Shown: in pieces, positions 52,269-60,598 of the stretch | How positions within the stretch are numbered: the first letter of the stretch is position 1 | How the letters are laid out: the number at the start of each line of letters is the position of its first letter | Origin: Caballeronia sp. M1242 | GTDB taxonomy: Bacteria > Pseudomonadota > Gammaproteobacteria > Burkholderiales > Burkholderiaceae | DNA length: 64,000 nt | NCBI RefSeq assembly: GCF_017220215.1 | Contig: NZ_CP071130.1 | Span: forward strand, 558,001-622,000 | Reading direction: 5' to 3' | The notes under the pieces: generated by a model | What the model was told of the DNA's origin: nothing | Database searches by the model: none | The model's input: only the letters and a program-made list of their open reading frames with translations | Made by a program: the position numbers and the translations under genes

Positions 52269-53210
52269 ATGATCGACACACCTGGCGCAATTCCCGTTTT
52301 CGACGCGGCGCAAACCGCGCGCCTTCTGCCTTACGACCGCTTGGCGGACACGCTCGCCGCGACGATGCTCGATTATGCAGCCGGCCGCATCGAGAGTCCT
52401 GAGCGAATGGTGGTCCCGCTTGCGCACGGCGGGGTCATGCTCTCGATGCCCGCGACGGCCGCCGACATTGCCATGCACAAGCTCGTGAACGTGTGCCCGG
52501 GCAATGGCGCGCGCGGCCTGGCGACGATTCACGGTCAGGTCACCGCTTTCGACGCCACCACGGGCGTGCCCCAGTTCATGCTCGACGGTCCCACGGTCAC
52601 GGGTCGCCGCACGGCCGCGGTCTCCATGCTGGCGATACGCGCGCTGGCGGCCGACATTCCGCGCGAAGTGCTTGTGATCGGCACCGGAAAGCAGGCGGTG
52701 TCGCATGTGGAAGCGCTCGCAAGCCTGTATCCGGAAGCGCGCCTGTTCATTCTCGGGTCGCGTGCGGAGCGCGCGAGTGCTTTCTGCGCGGACCATGCCG
52801 CGCTTTCGCCGAACCTGATCCCGCTCGAAGGTCCGGCGATACCGGATTCCATCGACGTGGTGATTACTACGACCACCAGCAAGACGCCGGTGTACACGCT
52901 TGCGGCCAGCGCGGCGCGACTCGTGATAGGCGTAGGCGCATTCACCGCCGATGCCGCCGAAATCGCGGCCTCGACCATTCATGCCAGCGCCTTGTTCGTC
53001 GACGATCTCGCAGGCGCGCGCCACGAAGCGGGCGATTTCATCCTCGCTGGAATCGACTGGAACGTGGTGCGGCCACTCGCGACGGCGCTTGCATCGCATG
53101 AAAGACCCGACGTTCCGGTGGTTTTCAAGTCGGTCGGATGCGCGGCATGGGACCTCGCGGCCTGCCGCGTTGCGAGGGCAGTCTTGTCCGACCAGAGCCA
53201 AGCCGGGTGA
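52269..53210 (+). CDS. Ornithine cyclodeaminase / mu-crystallin family protein
   Basis: 313 aa. The motifs DGPTVTGRRTAAVSMLAIRALA and EVLVIGTGKQAVSHVEAL are the substrate- and NAD(P)-binding signatures of the family. SIDVVITTTTSKTPVYTL and AADAAEIAASTIHASALFVDD-like segments follow. Members with this pattern in Burkholderiaceae are often delta-1-pyrroline/piperideine-2-carboxylate reductases (proline or hydroxyproline/lysine catabolism), more likely here than true ornithine cyclodeaminase. No catabolic operon is adjacent. Confidence 0.83.
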   Translation: MIDTPGAIPVFDAAQTARLLPYDRLADTLAATMLDYAAGRIESPERMVVPLAHGGVMLSMPATAADIAMHKLVNVCPGNGARGLATIHGQVTAFDATTGVPQFMLDGPTVTGRRTAAVSMLAIRALAADIPREVLVIGTGKQAVSHVEALASLYPEARLFILGSRAERASAFCADHAALSPNLIPLEGPAIPDSIDVVITTTTSKTPVYTLAASAARLVIGVGAFTADAAEIAASTIHASALFVDDLAGARHEAGDFILAGIDWNVVRPLATALASHERPDVPVVFKSVGCAAWDLAACRVARAVLSDQSQAG

Positions 53211-53280
53211 CAGGTGGAACAACCTTTGCTGTAAGTTTGCTCGATGACGATTGCGCAACGGCGCTCAAGCACTCCAGCGA

Positions 53281-53613
53281 ATGAACAGATCAATGAACAG
53301 TCGAATCGACACCGACCGGGCGGCATGGCCGGCAGAATACCGAACCGCCCATAGCAACGACCTTGCGGTGGCGCGGGCGCCGGCGCCTTCTGTGCAAGGG
53401 CGCGCCGCGCCGCCCGCCGCTTATTTCATCTCCGTCCTCGAAATGGCGACCGGCGAGCAGCTCGGCAACGAGGAACGCGTGCGCGCGGTGGCCATGCTGG
53501 AGACGGAATTTGGCGCGGGACGGCCGCGTACGCTAAAAGAGGCGGTGCGCATTTGCGCCGCCGCCATCGATTTCTCTACCTTGCAGCGCATGGCGCGCGG
53601 AGCCAAGGCCTGA
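53281..53613 (+). CDS. Hypothetical protein
   Basis: 110 aa from the ATG at 53281 (MNRSMNSRIDTDRAAWPAEY); a second ATG at 53293 is equally possible and neither has a clear ribosome site. The N-terminal half is disordered, and the C-terminal half is helical (NEERVRAVAMLETEFGAGRPRTLKEAVRICAAAIDFSTLQRMARG). No recognised family. It lies 70 bp after the cyclodeaminase-family gene and could be transcribed with it. Confidence 0.5.
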   Translation: MNRSMNSRIDTDRAAWPAEYRTAHSNDLAVARAPAPSVQGRAAPPAAYFISVLEMATGEQLGNEERVRAVAMLETEFGAGRPRTLKEAVRICAAAIDFSTLQRMARGAKA

Positions 53614-53686
53614 TTCGAAGCGCCGAAAGCGGTCATGGCAGACGCTCTTTAAGCACATTCTTTCATCAACGTGTAAAAGAAACGTG

Positions 53687-54001
53687 CTACTTGACGGTCT
53701 GAATGACTTCGAAGCCTTCGAATTCAGGGTGCCCGAGATAGAGCTGGCGCGTCTCGCCGCCTGCGTTGCGATGCGCGGCGCGAAAGGCGTCGGACCGCGT
53801 CCAGTCTTCGAACGCCGCCCGATTCGCCCAGATCGTGTGGCTCGAATAGAGGACGTGATCGTCCTTGGCCGGGCCCTTCAGCAAATGAAATTCGACGAAG
53901 CCGGCGACGTCCTTGAGATGCGTGTCGCGGCTCGTCCATAGGCGCTCGAAGTCGGCTTCTGCGCCGGGCACGATCTTGAAGCGATTCATGGCGATATACA
54001 T
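53687..54001 (-). CDS. Antibiotic-biosynthesis-monooxygenase (ABM) domain protein
   Basis: 104 aa from the ATG at 54001 with AAAGGGAAAC upstream. MNRFKIVPGAEADFERLWTSRDTHLKDVAGFVEFHLLKGP is typical of the ABM ferredoxin-like fold, close to HmoA/IsdG heme-degrading proteins; W/N active-site residues of IsdG are not all evident. It forms a minus-strand group with DUF1428 and the CobC-like phosphatase genes. Confidence 0.8.
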   Translation of the reverse strand: MYIAMNRFKIVPGAEADFERLWTSRDTHLKDVAGFVEFHLLKGPAKDDHVLYSSHTIWANRAAFEDWTRSDAFRAAHRNAGGETRQLYLGHPEFEGFEVIQTVK

Positions 54002-54040
54002 GTCGACGTTTCCCTTTGTGGTGATTGAACGAACGAAGGC

Positions 54041-54412
54041 TTAAGAGCGCGCCAGTTCGACTATCGTCGAAAAGCCGCCGAAGAACATGCGCTTCGCATC
54101 GAAAGGCGGCTCGCCGTGCTCCATCATCGCCTTCAGACGCGGGTCATTCATGACCTTTGCGTTGACTGCGTCGCGCTGCTCGCGCGATTCATAGAGTATC
54201 CACGAGAACGCAATCGTTTCACCTTCCTTCAATTGCACGCTCTGCGGGAATGAAGTGACTTTCCCGGGCTTCACGTCGTCGGCAATGCTCTCGACGAATT
54301 GCAGTGCGCCGTGTTCGAGCCATATCTTGCCCGCCTCTTCGGCCATGACGCGATACGCGTCGATCTTGCCGATGGGGACAGGTACGACGAATCCATCCAC
54401 ATAGTGCGCCAT
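54041..54412 (-). CDS. DUF1428 family protein
   Basis: 123 aa from the ATG at 54412 (MAHYVDGFVVPVPIGKIDAYRVMAEEAGKIW), with GGAGG just upstream. The sequence is characteristic of DUF1428, a dimeric alpha/beta-barrel family of unknown function (RMFFGGFSTIVEL at the end). It lies between the ABM gene (39 bp) and the phosphatase gene (72 bp) on one strand. Confidence 0.88.
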   Translation of the reverse strand: MAHYVDGFVVPVPIGKIDAYRVMAEEAGKIWLEHGALQFVESIADDVKPGKVTSFPQSVQLKEGETIAFSWILYESREQRDAVNAKVMNDPRLKAMMEHGEPPFDAKRMFFGGFSTIVELARS

Positions 54413-54484
54413 GTGAGCCTCCTTGAGCGGTATCGACAGCGTCATCCCGTCAATTGCATTGGAGCTTGAGCCGCGCGACGAAGT

Positions 54485-55060
54485 TCAGGCCACGGTCCAG
54501 ACGCCGCGCTGTCTGTCATAGTCGAGCGTTATGGACGACAGGGGCGCGAAGTCCATCGCGAAGATAGATTCGAGCGGGTCGCCTCGCACATGCGCCAGTG
54601 CGGCTTTGACGACGATGGCATGCGTGACGATCAAATAACGTCCGGTGCGGGCATCGTCGTTCACAAGAGTTGCCAGCGCGTTCGCAATGCGTTCGGACAG
54701 CATCGCAATACTCTCGCCGCCGTGCGGCCGCGCGGCGACATTCGCGAGCCATGCGTTCATGCCTTCAGGGTCCTTCTCGGCGATGGCGCGTATCGAATGC
54801 CCGCGCCAGCGGCCGTAGTCGATATCGCTGAAGGCGTCGCACGTTTCGACGCTGCATGCTATCCATGCGGCCGTCGCGCGGGCAACGGGCGCGGGACTCG
54901 CGATCACGCGGCCGTCGAAGCGTGCGAAGCGCTGTGCAAGCGCCGCGCGGTCATCCCATGCAGGCGGCTCGTCGCCCGTCGGAAAGCGGGCGGTTTTCAT
55001 CGCGTGCGTGGCGGCGTGGCAGAGAAGCGTGACGTTCAATGAAGGAGGCAATGGGCGCAT
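54485..55060 (-). CDS. Histidine phosphatase family protein, CobC-like, with altered catalytic motif
   Basis: 191 aa. The fold is recognisable: YGRWRGHSIRAIAEKDPEG, RPHGGESIAMLSERIANALATLV and RYLIVTHAIVVKAALAHVRGDP match the alpha-ribazole phosphatase/phosphoglycerate mutase family. The N-terminal catalytic motif, normally RHG, reads CHA (LLCHAAT, residues 12-18): the histidine nucleophile H15 is kept, while the phosphate-binding arginine and the glycine are lost. It is divergent from the cbtBA riboswitch, which links it by position with cobalamin metabolism. Activity is uncertain. Confidence 0.72.
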   Translation of the reverse strand: MRPLPPSLNVTLLCHAATHAMKTARFPTGDEPPAWDDRAALAQRFARFDGRVIASPAPVARATAAWIACSVETCDAFSDIDYGRWRGHSIRAIAEKDPEGMNAWLANVAARPHGGESIAMLSERIANALATLVNDDARTGRYLIVTHAIVVKAALAHVRGDPLESIFAMDFAPLSSITLDYDRQRGVWTVA

Positions 55061-55066
55061 CGTTGC

Positions 55067-55094
55067 TTTACTTTGCCCGCAATCGTCCTAGAAT
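55067..55094 (+). promoter_or_regulatory. Candidate promoter of cbtBA
   Basis: TTTACT and TAGAAT with a 16-bp spacer; transcription would start close to the 5' edge of the riboswitch at 55098. Confidence 0.45.
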
Positions 55095-55097
55095 GGC

Positions 55098-55201
55098 AAG
55101 CTTGCAGTGCGAGGAAGCCGGTGCAAGCCCGGCACGGTCGCGCCACTGTAAGCGGCTTTCGTGAGAACGACGGTCCGCGAGTCAGACCCCGCTGCAAGCT
55201 C
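55098..55201 (+). ncRNA. Cobalamin riboswitch (compact form) upstream of cbtBA
   Basis: The closing stem is a perfect 9-bp helix (55099-55107 with 55192-55200). Inside are GCCGGTGCAAGCCCGGCACGG, the conserved GCCACTG (55142-55148) and AGTCAGACCCC (B12-box-like, 55180-55190). This is the arrangement found ahead of cbtAB cobalt transporter genes. It ends 40 bp before the cbtB start, so translation control is possible. Confidence 0.85.
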
Positions 55202-55241
55202 TTTCGTCTATTGGGACGCGCTTTTCCCTCGGAGAAAATCA

Positions 55242-55478
55242 ATGAATGTCGCTCACGCGCCGGTTTATGCCGCCGCTTCTGCTTCGCCCGCCCTTGATGC
55301 GCCGGTGCCTATTCCGGTACGTGAAGTCGTGCCTTGGGCCGTGTTCATCGGCCTGATCCTTTTGATCGCTATCTATTTCGTCGGCGCGGAGCAGGGCGCG
55401 ACGTCGATCTTCTCCGGCATGGTCGTTCACGAATTCGTGCATGACGGCCGGCACTTGCTCGGCTTTCCCTGCCACTAA
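55242..55478 (+). CDS. cbtB: CbtB, small subunit of the predicted cobalt transporter
   Basis: 78 aa from the ATG at 55242 with CGGAG upstream. There is one membrane helix (VPWAVFIGLILLIAIYFVGA), and the histidine-rich end MVVHEFVHDGRHLLGFPCH is diagnostic for CbtB and likely binds cobalt. It is riboswitch-controlled and 9 bp before cbtA. The family is predicted, not proved, to import Co2+ for cobalamin synthesis. Confidence 0.9.
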   Translation: MNVAHAPVYAAASASPALDAPVPIPVREVVPWAVFIGLILLIAIYFVGAEQGATSIFSGMVVHEFVHDGRHLLGFPCH

Positions 55479-55487
55479 GGGCGCGCC

Positions 55488-56252
55488 ATGATTCGCAGCT
55501 TGTTGATACGCGGCATGATCGCGGGTTTCGTCGCGGGCCTGCTCGGCTTCGGTTTTGCGAAGATCGTCGGTGAGCCGTTCGTTGCGCAAGCCATCGCGTT
55601 CGAAGCAGAACATGCGCATGGACATAGCCATCAGGAGGCCACGGCTCATTCCCACGATCACGACGGCGACGAAGAGCTGGTGAGCCGGGACACGCAGGCG
55701 GGTCTCGGCCTCTTTACCGGCGTGGCAGTATTCAGCGCTGCGCTCGGCGGCATTTTCTCACTCGTCTTCGCGTTTGCTTATGGACGGCTCGGCGCATTGC
55801 ATGCGCGCGGCACATCGGCGTTGCTCGCGCTATTCGGCTTCTTAAGCGTGGCGGTCGTGCCTTTCCTGAAGTATCCGCCGAACCCGCCTTCGGTCGGCAA
55901 CGCGGCGACGATCGGTCCGCGCACCGCATTGTTCTTCGGCATGTTGGCCCTCTCCATCGCGGCAGCGGTGTTCGCCGTTGCGCTGCAAAGGCGGCTGCGC
56001 GTGCGGCGCGGCGAGTGGAACGCAACGATGATCGCAGCCGCTTTCTACATCGCGTCGATGCTGCTCGCGCAGTTCGCGCTGCCGCGTATCGAAGAAGTGC
56101 CGGCCGGCTTCTCCGCGTCGTTGCTCTGGGACTTTCGCGTCGCAGCCATCGGCATTCAGGTCATCATCTGGACAACGCTCGGGCTCGTGTTCGGCGCGCT
56201 CGCTGCCCGCGAACTCGAGCGGCCCGCATTGCGCAAAGTGGCGGCCGTCTAA
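55488..56252 (+). CDS. cbtA: CbtA, membrane subunit of the predicted cobalt transporter
   Basis: 254 aa. The opening MIRSLLIRGMIAGFVAGLLGFGFAKIVGEPFV, then a histidine/aspartate-rich loop (HAHGHSHQEATAHSHDHDGD, residues about 42-62) and five further hydrophobic segments match CbtA. FLKYPPNPPSVGN is also conserved in the family. The stop overlaps the stop of the convergent DUF1289 gene. Confidence 0.9.
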   Translation: MIRSLLIRGMIAGFVAGLLGFGFAKIVGEPFVAQAIAFEAEHAHGHSHQEATAHSHDHDGDEELVSRDTQAGLGLFTGVAVFSAALGGIFSLVFAFAYGRLGALHARGTSALLALFGFLSVAVVPFLKYPPNPPSVGNAATIGPRTALFFGMLALSIAAAVFAVALQRRLRVRRGEWNATMIAAAFYIASMLLAQFALPRIEEVPAGFSASLLWDFRVAAIGIQVIIWTTLGLVFGALAARELERPALRKVAAV

Positions 56253-56479
56253 GCGTTTTCTCGCGACAATGCCGCTTGCCTTGCGGGCAATTCATCCAAT
56301 AGCGCGAGTTTCGCGGCATCGTCCATCGAACGGAACGACTTGATCTCTTCGCGGCTCCTGAAGCATCCCGCGCACAGACCGTGTGCGGGATCGATCTTGC
56401 ATACGCCCGTGCAGGGCGAACCGACCGGCTCTTGCGACTTCGCGCGCGCAATGGTGAAGGCGAGGTCGATGATCGTCAT
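56249..56479 (-). CDS. DUF1289 small Fe-S/zinc-like protein
   Basis: 76 aa. The cysteine pattern SPCTGVCKIDPAHGLCAGCFRSREEI is the DUF1289 signature (CxxxC...CxxC), probably a metal site. Its start overlaps the cobB stop by four bases (ATGA at 56476-56479), making it the last gene of cobE-cobO-cobB. Its function in the pathway is not known. Confidence 0.87.
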   Translation of the reverse strand: MTIIDLAFTIARAKSQEPVGSPCTGVCKIDPAHGLCAGCFRSREEIKSFRSMDDAAKLALLDELPARQAALSRENA

Positions 56480-57795
56480 AGCGATTCACCGCGAAAGAGC
56501 GCCGCGGCGACGGCCGGATTCGATGGCCAATACGCGTGCATATACGTGGCCGTGATCGGACCGTGGCGAAAGAGGGCTTCGCCTTCGGCGCCTGTCGTTG
56601 CATGCTTCGAAAACAGATGCGGCTGCATGGGTGTATCGAGCGTGGAGTAATGGAACGTGTGACCGGTAAGCGCGCCATGCGCGGTATCGAGCCTTTGCAT
56701 TGCAAGACGCGCGAGACGGCGCTGCATGAAGGCGTTGCCGGGCAGAAGACCGAGCATTGCATGCTTCGTGCCTTCCACGTCCGTCAGCGTATCGAGCAGA
56801 TACAGCATGCCGCCGCATTCAGCGACGACGGTTCTTTCACGCGCCACATGCGCTTGAATCGCTGTCCGCGTGCGATGGTTCGCGGCAAGCGTGGACGCAT
56901 GCAGTTCCGGATAGCCGCCGGGAAGATAGAGGGCGTCGGCATCGGCGGGCACGGGTTCATCGGCGAGCGGGGAGAAGGTGCTCACGCGCGCGCCCATTGC
57001 GTGCAGCAAGTCGATATTGGCCGGATAGACGAATGAAAACGCGGCATCGCGCGCCACGGCGATATGCAAGCCTTCGAGCAAACGCGGCGGCGCTTCAGGC
57101 TTCGCGTCCTCGAAGCGCACAAGCGGCGGTAGATCGGCAAGCGTGGTAGCGGCAATGGCATCGGCGGCGCGATCGAGACGCGCATCCAGTCCCGCGACTT
57201 CTTGCGCCTGCGTCAAGCCCAGGTGACGCTCGGGCAGCGCGATGTCCTCTGCATTCGAAAGATGCCCGCAATAGCGCAGTCCATCGGGGATGGCTTCGGC
57301 CAACATCTGCGCATGCCGCGCCGATGCAACGCGATTGGCGAGCACGCCATGGAACGGCACGTCCGCGCGATAACGCGCCAGTCCGAACGCCACCGCGCCG
57401 AACGTCTGCGCCATGCCATGCGCGCCGATCACCGCAAGCACCGGCACGTTGAATGCGGCCGCGAGATCGGCGCTGCTCGGCGTGCCGTCGAAGAGACCCA
57501 TGACGCCTTCGATCAAGATGAGATCGGCCTCGCGCGCGGCCTGTGCGAGCAACGCGCGGCATGCGTCGAGACCGACCATCGACAGATGCAGCGAATAGAC
57601 GGGCGATCCGCATGCGCGTTCGAGAATCATCGGATCGAGAAAATCGGGACCGGTCTTGAATACGCGCACGCGCAGGCCACGCCGCGCATGATGCCGCGCA
57701 AGCGCGGCCGTCACCGTGGTCTTGCCTTGGTGCGACGCGCTCGCGCCGATGAAGAGTGCGGGGCAGGAGGGCATGAGGTCAGTACTCGACGCCAC
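56476..57795 (-). CDS. cobB: Cobyrinic acid a,c-diamide synthase
   Basis: 439 aa. The N-terminal synthetase domain has the P-loop FIGASASHQGKTTVTAAL and LILIEGVMGLFDG. The C-terminal glutaminase domain has the nucleophile cysteine in VVAECGGMLYLLD and ALYLPGGYPELHA. It amidates cobyrinic (or hydrogenobyrinic) acid at the a and c side chains using glutamine and ATP. Its start lies within the 3' end of cobO (17-bp overlap). Confidence 0.94.
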   Translation of the reverse strand: MASSTDLMPSCPALFIGASASHQGKTTVTAALARHHARRGLRVRVFKTGPDFLDPMILERACGSPVYSLHLSMVGLDACRALLAQAAREADLILIEGVMGLFDGTPSSADLAAAFNVPVLAVIGAHGMAQTFGAVAFGLARYRADVPFHGVLANRVASARHAQMLAEAIPDGLRYCGHLSNAEDIALPERHLGLTQAQEVAGLDARLDRAADAIAATTLADLPPLVRFEDAKPEAPPRLLEGLHIAVARDAAFSFVYPANIDLLHAMGARVSTFSPLADEPVPADADALYLPGGYPELHASTLAANHRTRTAIQAHVARERTVVAECGGMLYLLDTLTDVEGTKHAMLGLLPGNAFMQRRLARLAMQRLDTAHGALTGHTFHYSTLDTPMQPHLFSKHATTGAEGEALFRHGPITATYMHAYWPSNPAVAAALFRGESL

Positions 57796-58381
57796 GTTGC
57801 GCCTTGACGCCCTGCTCGCGATACGGATGCTTCACGAGCCGCATTTCCGTGACGAGGTCCGCCAGTTCGACGAGCGCATCCGGCGCATGACGCCCCGTCA
57901 CGACGACATGCAGCATCGCGGGGCGCGCCTTCAAAACATCGAGCACTTCGTCGAGCGGCAAGTACTCGTACTTGAGCACAGTGTTGAGCTCGTCGAGCAC
58001 GACCATCTGATATTCGCCGCTCTCGATCATGCGCCGCGCTTCGTTCCAGCCTTTGCGCGCGGTCGCCATGTCGGCCTCGCGGTTTTGCGTGTTCCATGTA
58101 TAGCCGTCGCCCATCGTCACGAAATCGCAATTGGCGACCGCGCTCAGAAAATCGCGCTCAGACGTATGCAGCGCGCCTTTGATGAACTGAACGACGCCGA
58201 GCTTCATGCCGTGCCCGAGCACGCGCACGGCCATGCCGAAAGCGGCCGTGGTCTTGCCCTTGCCATTGCCTGTGTTGACGATCAGGAGACCCTTCTCGTG
58301 ATCGGCGGCGGCCTGCTTCTTTTCGTGGCCTTCCTTGCGACGCTGCGTCATGCGCAGATGCGATTCCGTATCGGTTTTCAT
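57779..58381 (-). CDS. cobO: Cob(I)yrinic acid a,c-diamide adenosyltransferase
   Basis: 200 aa. The P-loop LIVNTGNGKGKTTAAFGMAVRVLGHG, GDGYTWNTQNREADM and VVLDELNTVLKYEYL define the CobO/BtuR/CobA(Salmonella) type adenosyltransferase. It transfers the adenosyl group of ATP to cobalt, giving adenosylcorrinoid. It is between cobE (8-bp gap) and cobB (overlap) in the riboswitch-controlled minus-strand unit. Confidence 0.95.
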   Translation of the reverse strand: MKTDTESHLRMTQRRKEGHEKKQAAADHEKGLLIVNTGNGKGKTTAAFGMAVRVLGHGMKLGVVQFIKGALHTSERDFLSAVANCDFVTMGDGYTWNTQNREADMATARKGWNEARRMIESGEYQMVVLDELNTVLKYEYLPLDEVLDVLKARPAMLHVVVTGRHAPDALVELADLVTEMRLVKHPYREQGVKAQRGVEY

Positions 58382-58389
58382 GGGCTCTT

Positions 58390-58782
58390 TCAGGCTTTCT
58401 TCGTTGCTATGGCGACGGTCACGTGACCGTCGATCATCTTCGGCGCCACAAGCTCTCCGCCATCGCTTGCGAGCAGCGCGCTAGGCTCGCACACGCCCTC
58501 GGCGGGCATGAGCGCGAGCTCGTCCGCGCGATAAAGGCGCAATGGCAGGGCATGACGCTCGCAGAAGACACGCAAGCCGGCTTCGTCGTGTTTGATGTCG
58601 ATGCTCGCGACCACCGCGATGTGCGCGAAGGTGAGTTCCGCTGCTTGAAGCGCACGAAGCACGGCCGCTTCAATCGCATCGGCGCTTACGCCGCGTTTGC
58701 AGCCGATGCCGACGGCGAGATGGCGCGGGCTCACGCAAGGAAGCATCATCGAACGAATGGACGGAATGCGTGCGCCGCGCAT
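58390..58782 (-). CDS. cobE: CobE / CbiG C-terminal-like cobalamin biosynthesis protein
   Basis: 130 aa from the ATG at 58782, chosen because GAGGG lies just upstream; ATG 58818 or GTG 58821 would place the start almost on the riboswitch, and ATG 58746 is the shortest option. HLAVGIGCKRGVSADAIEAAVLRAL is the CbiG C-terminal signature, and VASIDIKHDEAGLRVFCERHALPLRLYRADEL continues it. CobE is required in aerobic cobalamin synthesis, with an unclear role near the ring-contraction steps. It is the first gene after the riboswitch at 58845-59040. Confidence 0.82.
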   Translation of the reverse strand: MRGARIPSIRSMMLPCVSPRHLAVGIGCKRGVSADAIEAAVLRALQAAELTFAHIAVVASIDIKHDEAGLRVFCERHALPLRLYRADELALMPAEGVCEPSALLASDGGELVAPKMIDGHVTVAIATKKA

Positions 58783-58844
58783 GCGTCCCTCGCGGATGGC
58801 GGCGTTCGGCGAAGGCATCACGATGGCGAGATGCGCTTCGTCCC

Positions 58845-59040
58845 CTGCGCTGGCCGGTATCCGGGCTTGCGGCCGTCATCGCGCAGCCTTCCCACCGTGA
58901 ACGGGCAGTGGCCGTGTGCGCCATGCGCGATATCGTGCAAGCCGATACCGCCGGTCGCGTACCGTTGCGGGGACAGCACAGGTTGGCGAGCGCTTGCATG
59001 ATCGTGAAGACGCCGCTTCCTGTTTCCCGTTTAACTGCGC
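58845..59040 (-). ncRNA. Cobalamin riboswitch upstream of cobE-cobO-cobB
   Basis: On the minus strand, in order: GTTAAACGGGAAACAGGAAG, CCAACCTGTGCTGTCCCCGC followed by AACGGTACGCGACC, GGCCACTG, GGGAAGGCTGCGCG, and the B12 box AAGCCCGGATACCGGCC (58852-58868). All core elements of the cobalamin aptamer are present. It faces a second copy at 59180-59385. Confidence 0.92.
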
Positions 59041-59114
59041 GTTTCGTGTGAACGCGCGAGCACCAGTCGCGCGCCAACGATACCACATGCCCCCGCTTTT
59101 CGGCGGCGCTTTCC

Positions 59115-59143
59115 TTGACGCTCCTTCGTGAGGAGCCTAGACT
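59115..59143 (+). promoter_or_regulatory. Candidate sigma-70 promoter for cobW-cobN
   Basis: TTGACG and TAGACT with a 17-bp spacer, about 37 bp before the riboswitch 5' edge. Confidence 0.6.
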
Positions 59144-59179
59144 TCACGCAGTTCTGGTGCCCGCGTGCGAGCTTCTTTC

Positions 59180-59385
59180 GCGCGCAGTTAAACGGGAAGC
59201 AGGAAGCGCATCGCTCCATCATGCGATCGGACGCGCGCCAACCTGCGCTGCCCCCGCAACGGTAAGCGACCGGCGGTATCGGCGAGTACGATATCGCGCG
59301 TTGCGCACGAAGCCACTGTCGGTACACGGCAGGAAGGCTGCGCAACGAGGTCCCAAGCCCGGATACCGGCCAGACTTTCGCAGGG
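59180..59385 (+). ncRNA. Cobalamin riboswitch upstream of cobW-cobN
   Basis: In order: GCGCAGTTAAACGGGAAGC, CCAACCTGCGCTGCCCCCGC followed by AACGGTAAGCGACC, AAGCCACTG, GGCAGGAAGGCTGCGC, and the B12 box AAGCCCGGATACCGGCC near 59355-59371. It is highly similar, including the variable arms, to the divergent riboswitch at 58845-59040. A GCCGC/GCGGC hairpin downstream (about 59392-59407) may belong to the expression platform. Confidence 0.93.
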
Positions 59386-59514
59386 CCCACGCCGCGGGGA
59401 TGCGGCATGTCCCATGATCCATCAGTCGTGCGCTTTTTCCCGCAGATCTCGCCGGCGATACCTTCCTCGCGCGACGCACGCACGACGCACGCATACACGA
59501 GCCACGGAGCGACG

Positions 59515-60594
59515 ATGCAAACCCGCAAGATACCCGTCACGGTCGTGACCGGCTTTCTCGGCAGCGGCAAGACCACCTTGATGCGCCACATCATGTCGAA
59601 TGCGCAGGGCTTGCGCCTCGCTGTCATCGTGAACGAATTCGGCGAGCTCGGCATAGACGGGGAAATCCTGAAGGGTTGCGGCATCGGTTGCGACGACGAA
59701 GCCGGGTCCTCGGAGCGCAATCTCTATGAACTCGCTAACGGGTGCCTGTGTTGCACGGTGCAGGAAGAGTTTTATCCGGTGATGGAGCAGTTGCTGGAAC
59801 GCCGCGAGCGCATCGATCATGTGTTGATCGAGACGTCGGGCCTCGCGTTGCCGAAGCCGCTCGTGCAGGCATTCAACTGGCCGTCCATCAAAAATGCGTT
59901 CACGGTCGATGCCGTCATCACGGTGGTCGATGGTCCTGCCGCCGCAAGCGGACAGTTCGCCGTGAACCCCGCAGCGGTCGATGCGCAACGCAAGGCCGAC
60001 CCGAACCTCGATCACGAATCGCCGCTGCACGAGCTATTCGAAGATCAACTGTCCTCGGCTGATCTCGTGATCGTCAACAAGACCGACCTCATGGACGCCG
60101 ACGCACTGCGCCGCGTGGAAGCGCTCGTGCGGCCCGAGATTCCGCCGCAAGTGAAGGTCGTGCCCGCGCAAATGGGCAAGCTCGATCTGCATGCGCTGCT
60201 CGGTCTGCAATCGGCGTCCGAGGACAGCATTCATCTTCGCCACGATCATCACGGTTCTGCCGACGACGAAGGCCACGTGGACCATCACCATGACGAATTC
60301 GATTCGGTCGTCGTCGAAGGACAAGTGGAATCGCGCGAACAGGCCATTGCGGCGTTGCAGGCGCTCGTGGAGAGTCACACGATCTATCGCGTGAAAGGGT
60401 TCGCCGCGCTGCCGGGCGCGGGCATGCGTCTCGTGGTGCAAGGCGTGGGCCGGCGCTTCGACAGCTATTTCGACCGGCGCTGGAACGAAGGCGAAGCCGC
60501 GAGCCGCTTCGTGCTGATCGGAGAAGACCTCGATCGTCAAACGCTGCAAATAGCGTTGAACGCGGCGCTGGCGAACGCGCTCGCGCAGGCCTGA
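59515..60594 (+). CDS. cobW: CobW GTP-binding cobalt chaperone
   Basis: 359 aa from the ATG at 59515 (MQTRKIPVTVVTGFLGSGKTTL), with CGGAG upstream; in-frame starts further upstream lie at the riboswitch. The P-loop GFLGSGKTT, the metal motif NGCLCCTV (CxCC), VNKTDLMDADAL (NKxD) and a histidine-rich stretch (LRHDHHGSADDEGHVDHHHD) are all present. It is a G3E GTPase that delivers Co2+ to CobNST. It ends 4 bp before cobN. Confidence 0.94.
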   Translation: MQTRKIPVTVVTGFLGSGKTTLMRHIMSNAQGLRLAVIVNEFGELGIDGEILKGCGIGCDDEAGSSERNLYELANGCLCCTVQEEFYPVMEQLLERRERIDHVLIETSGLALPKPLVQAFNWPSIKNAFTVDAVITVVDGPAAASGQFAVNPAAVDAQRKADPNLDHESPLHELFEDQLSSADLVIVNKTDLMDADALRRVEALVRPEIPPQVKVVPAQMGKLDLHALLGLQSASEDSIHLRHDHHGSADDEGHVDHHHDEFDSVVVEGQVESREQAIAALQALVESHTIYRVKGFAALPGAGMRLVVQGVGRRFDSYFDRRWNEGEAASRFVLIGEDLDRQTLQIALNAALANALAQA

Positions 60595-60598
60595 CGCG

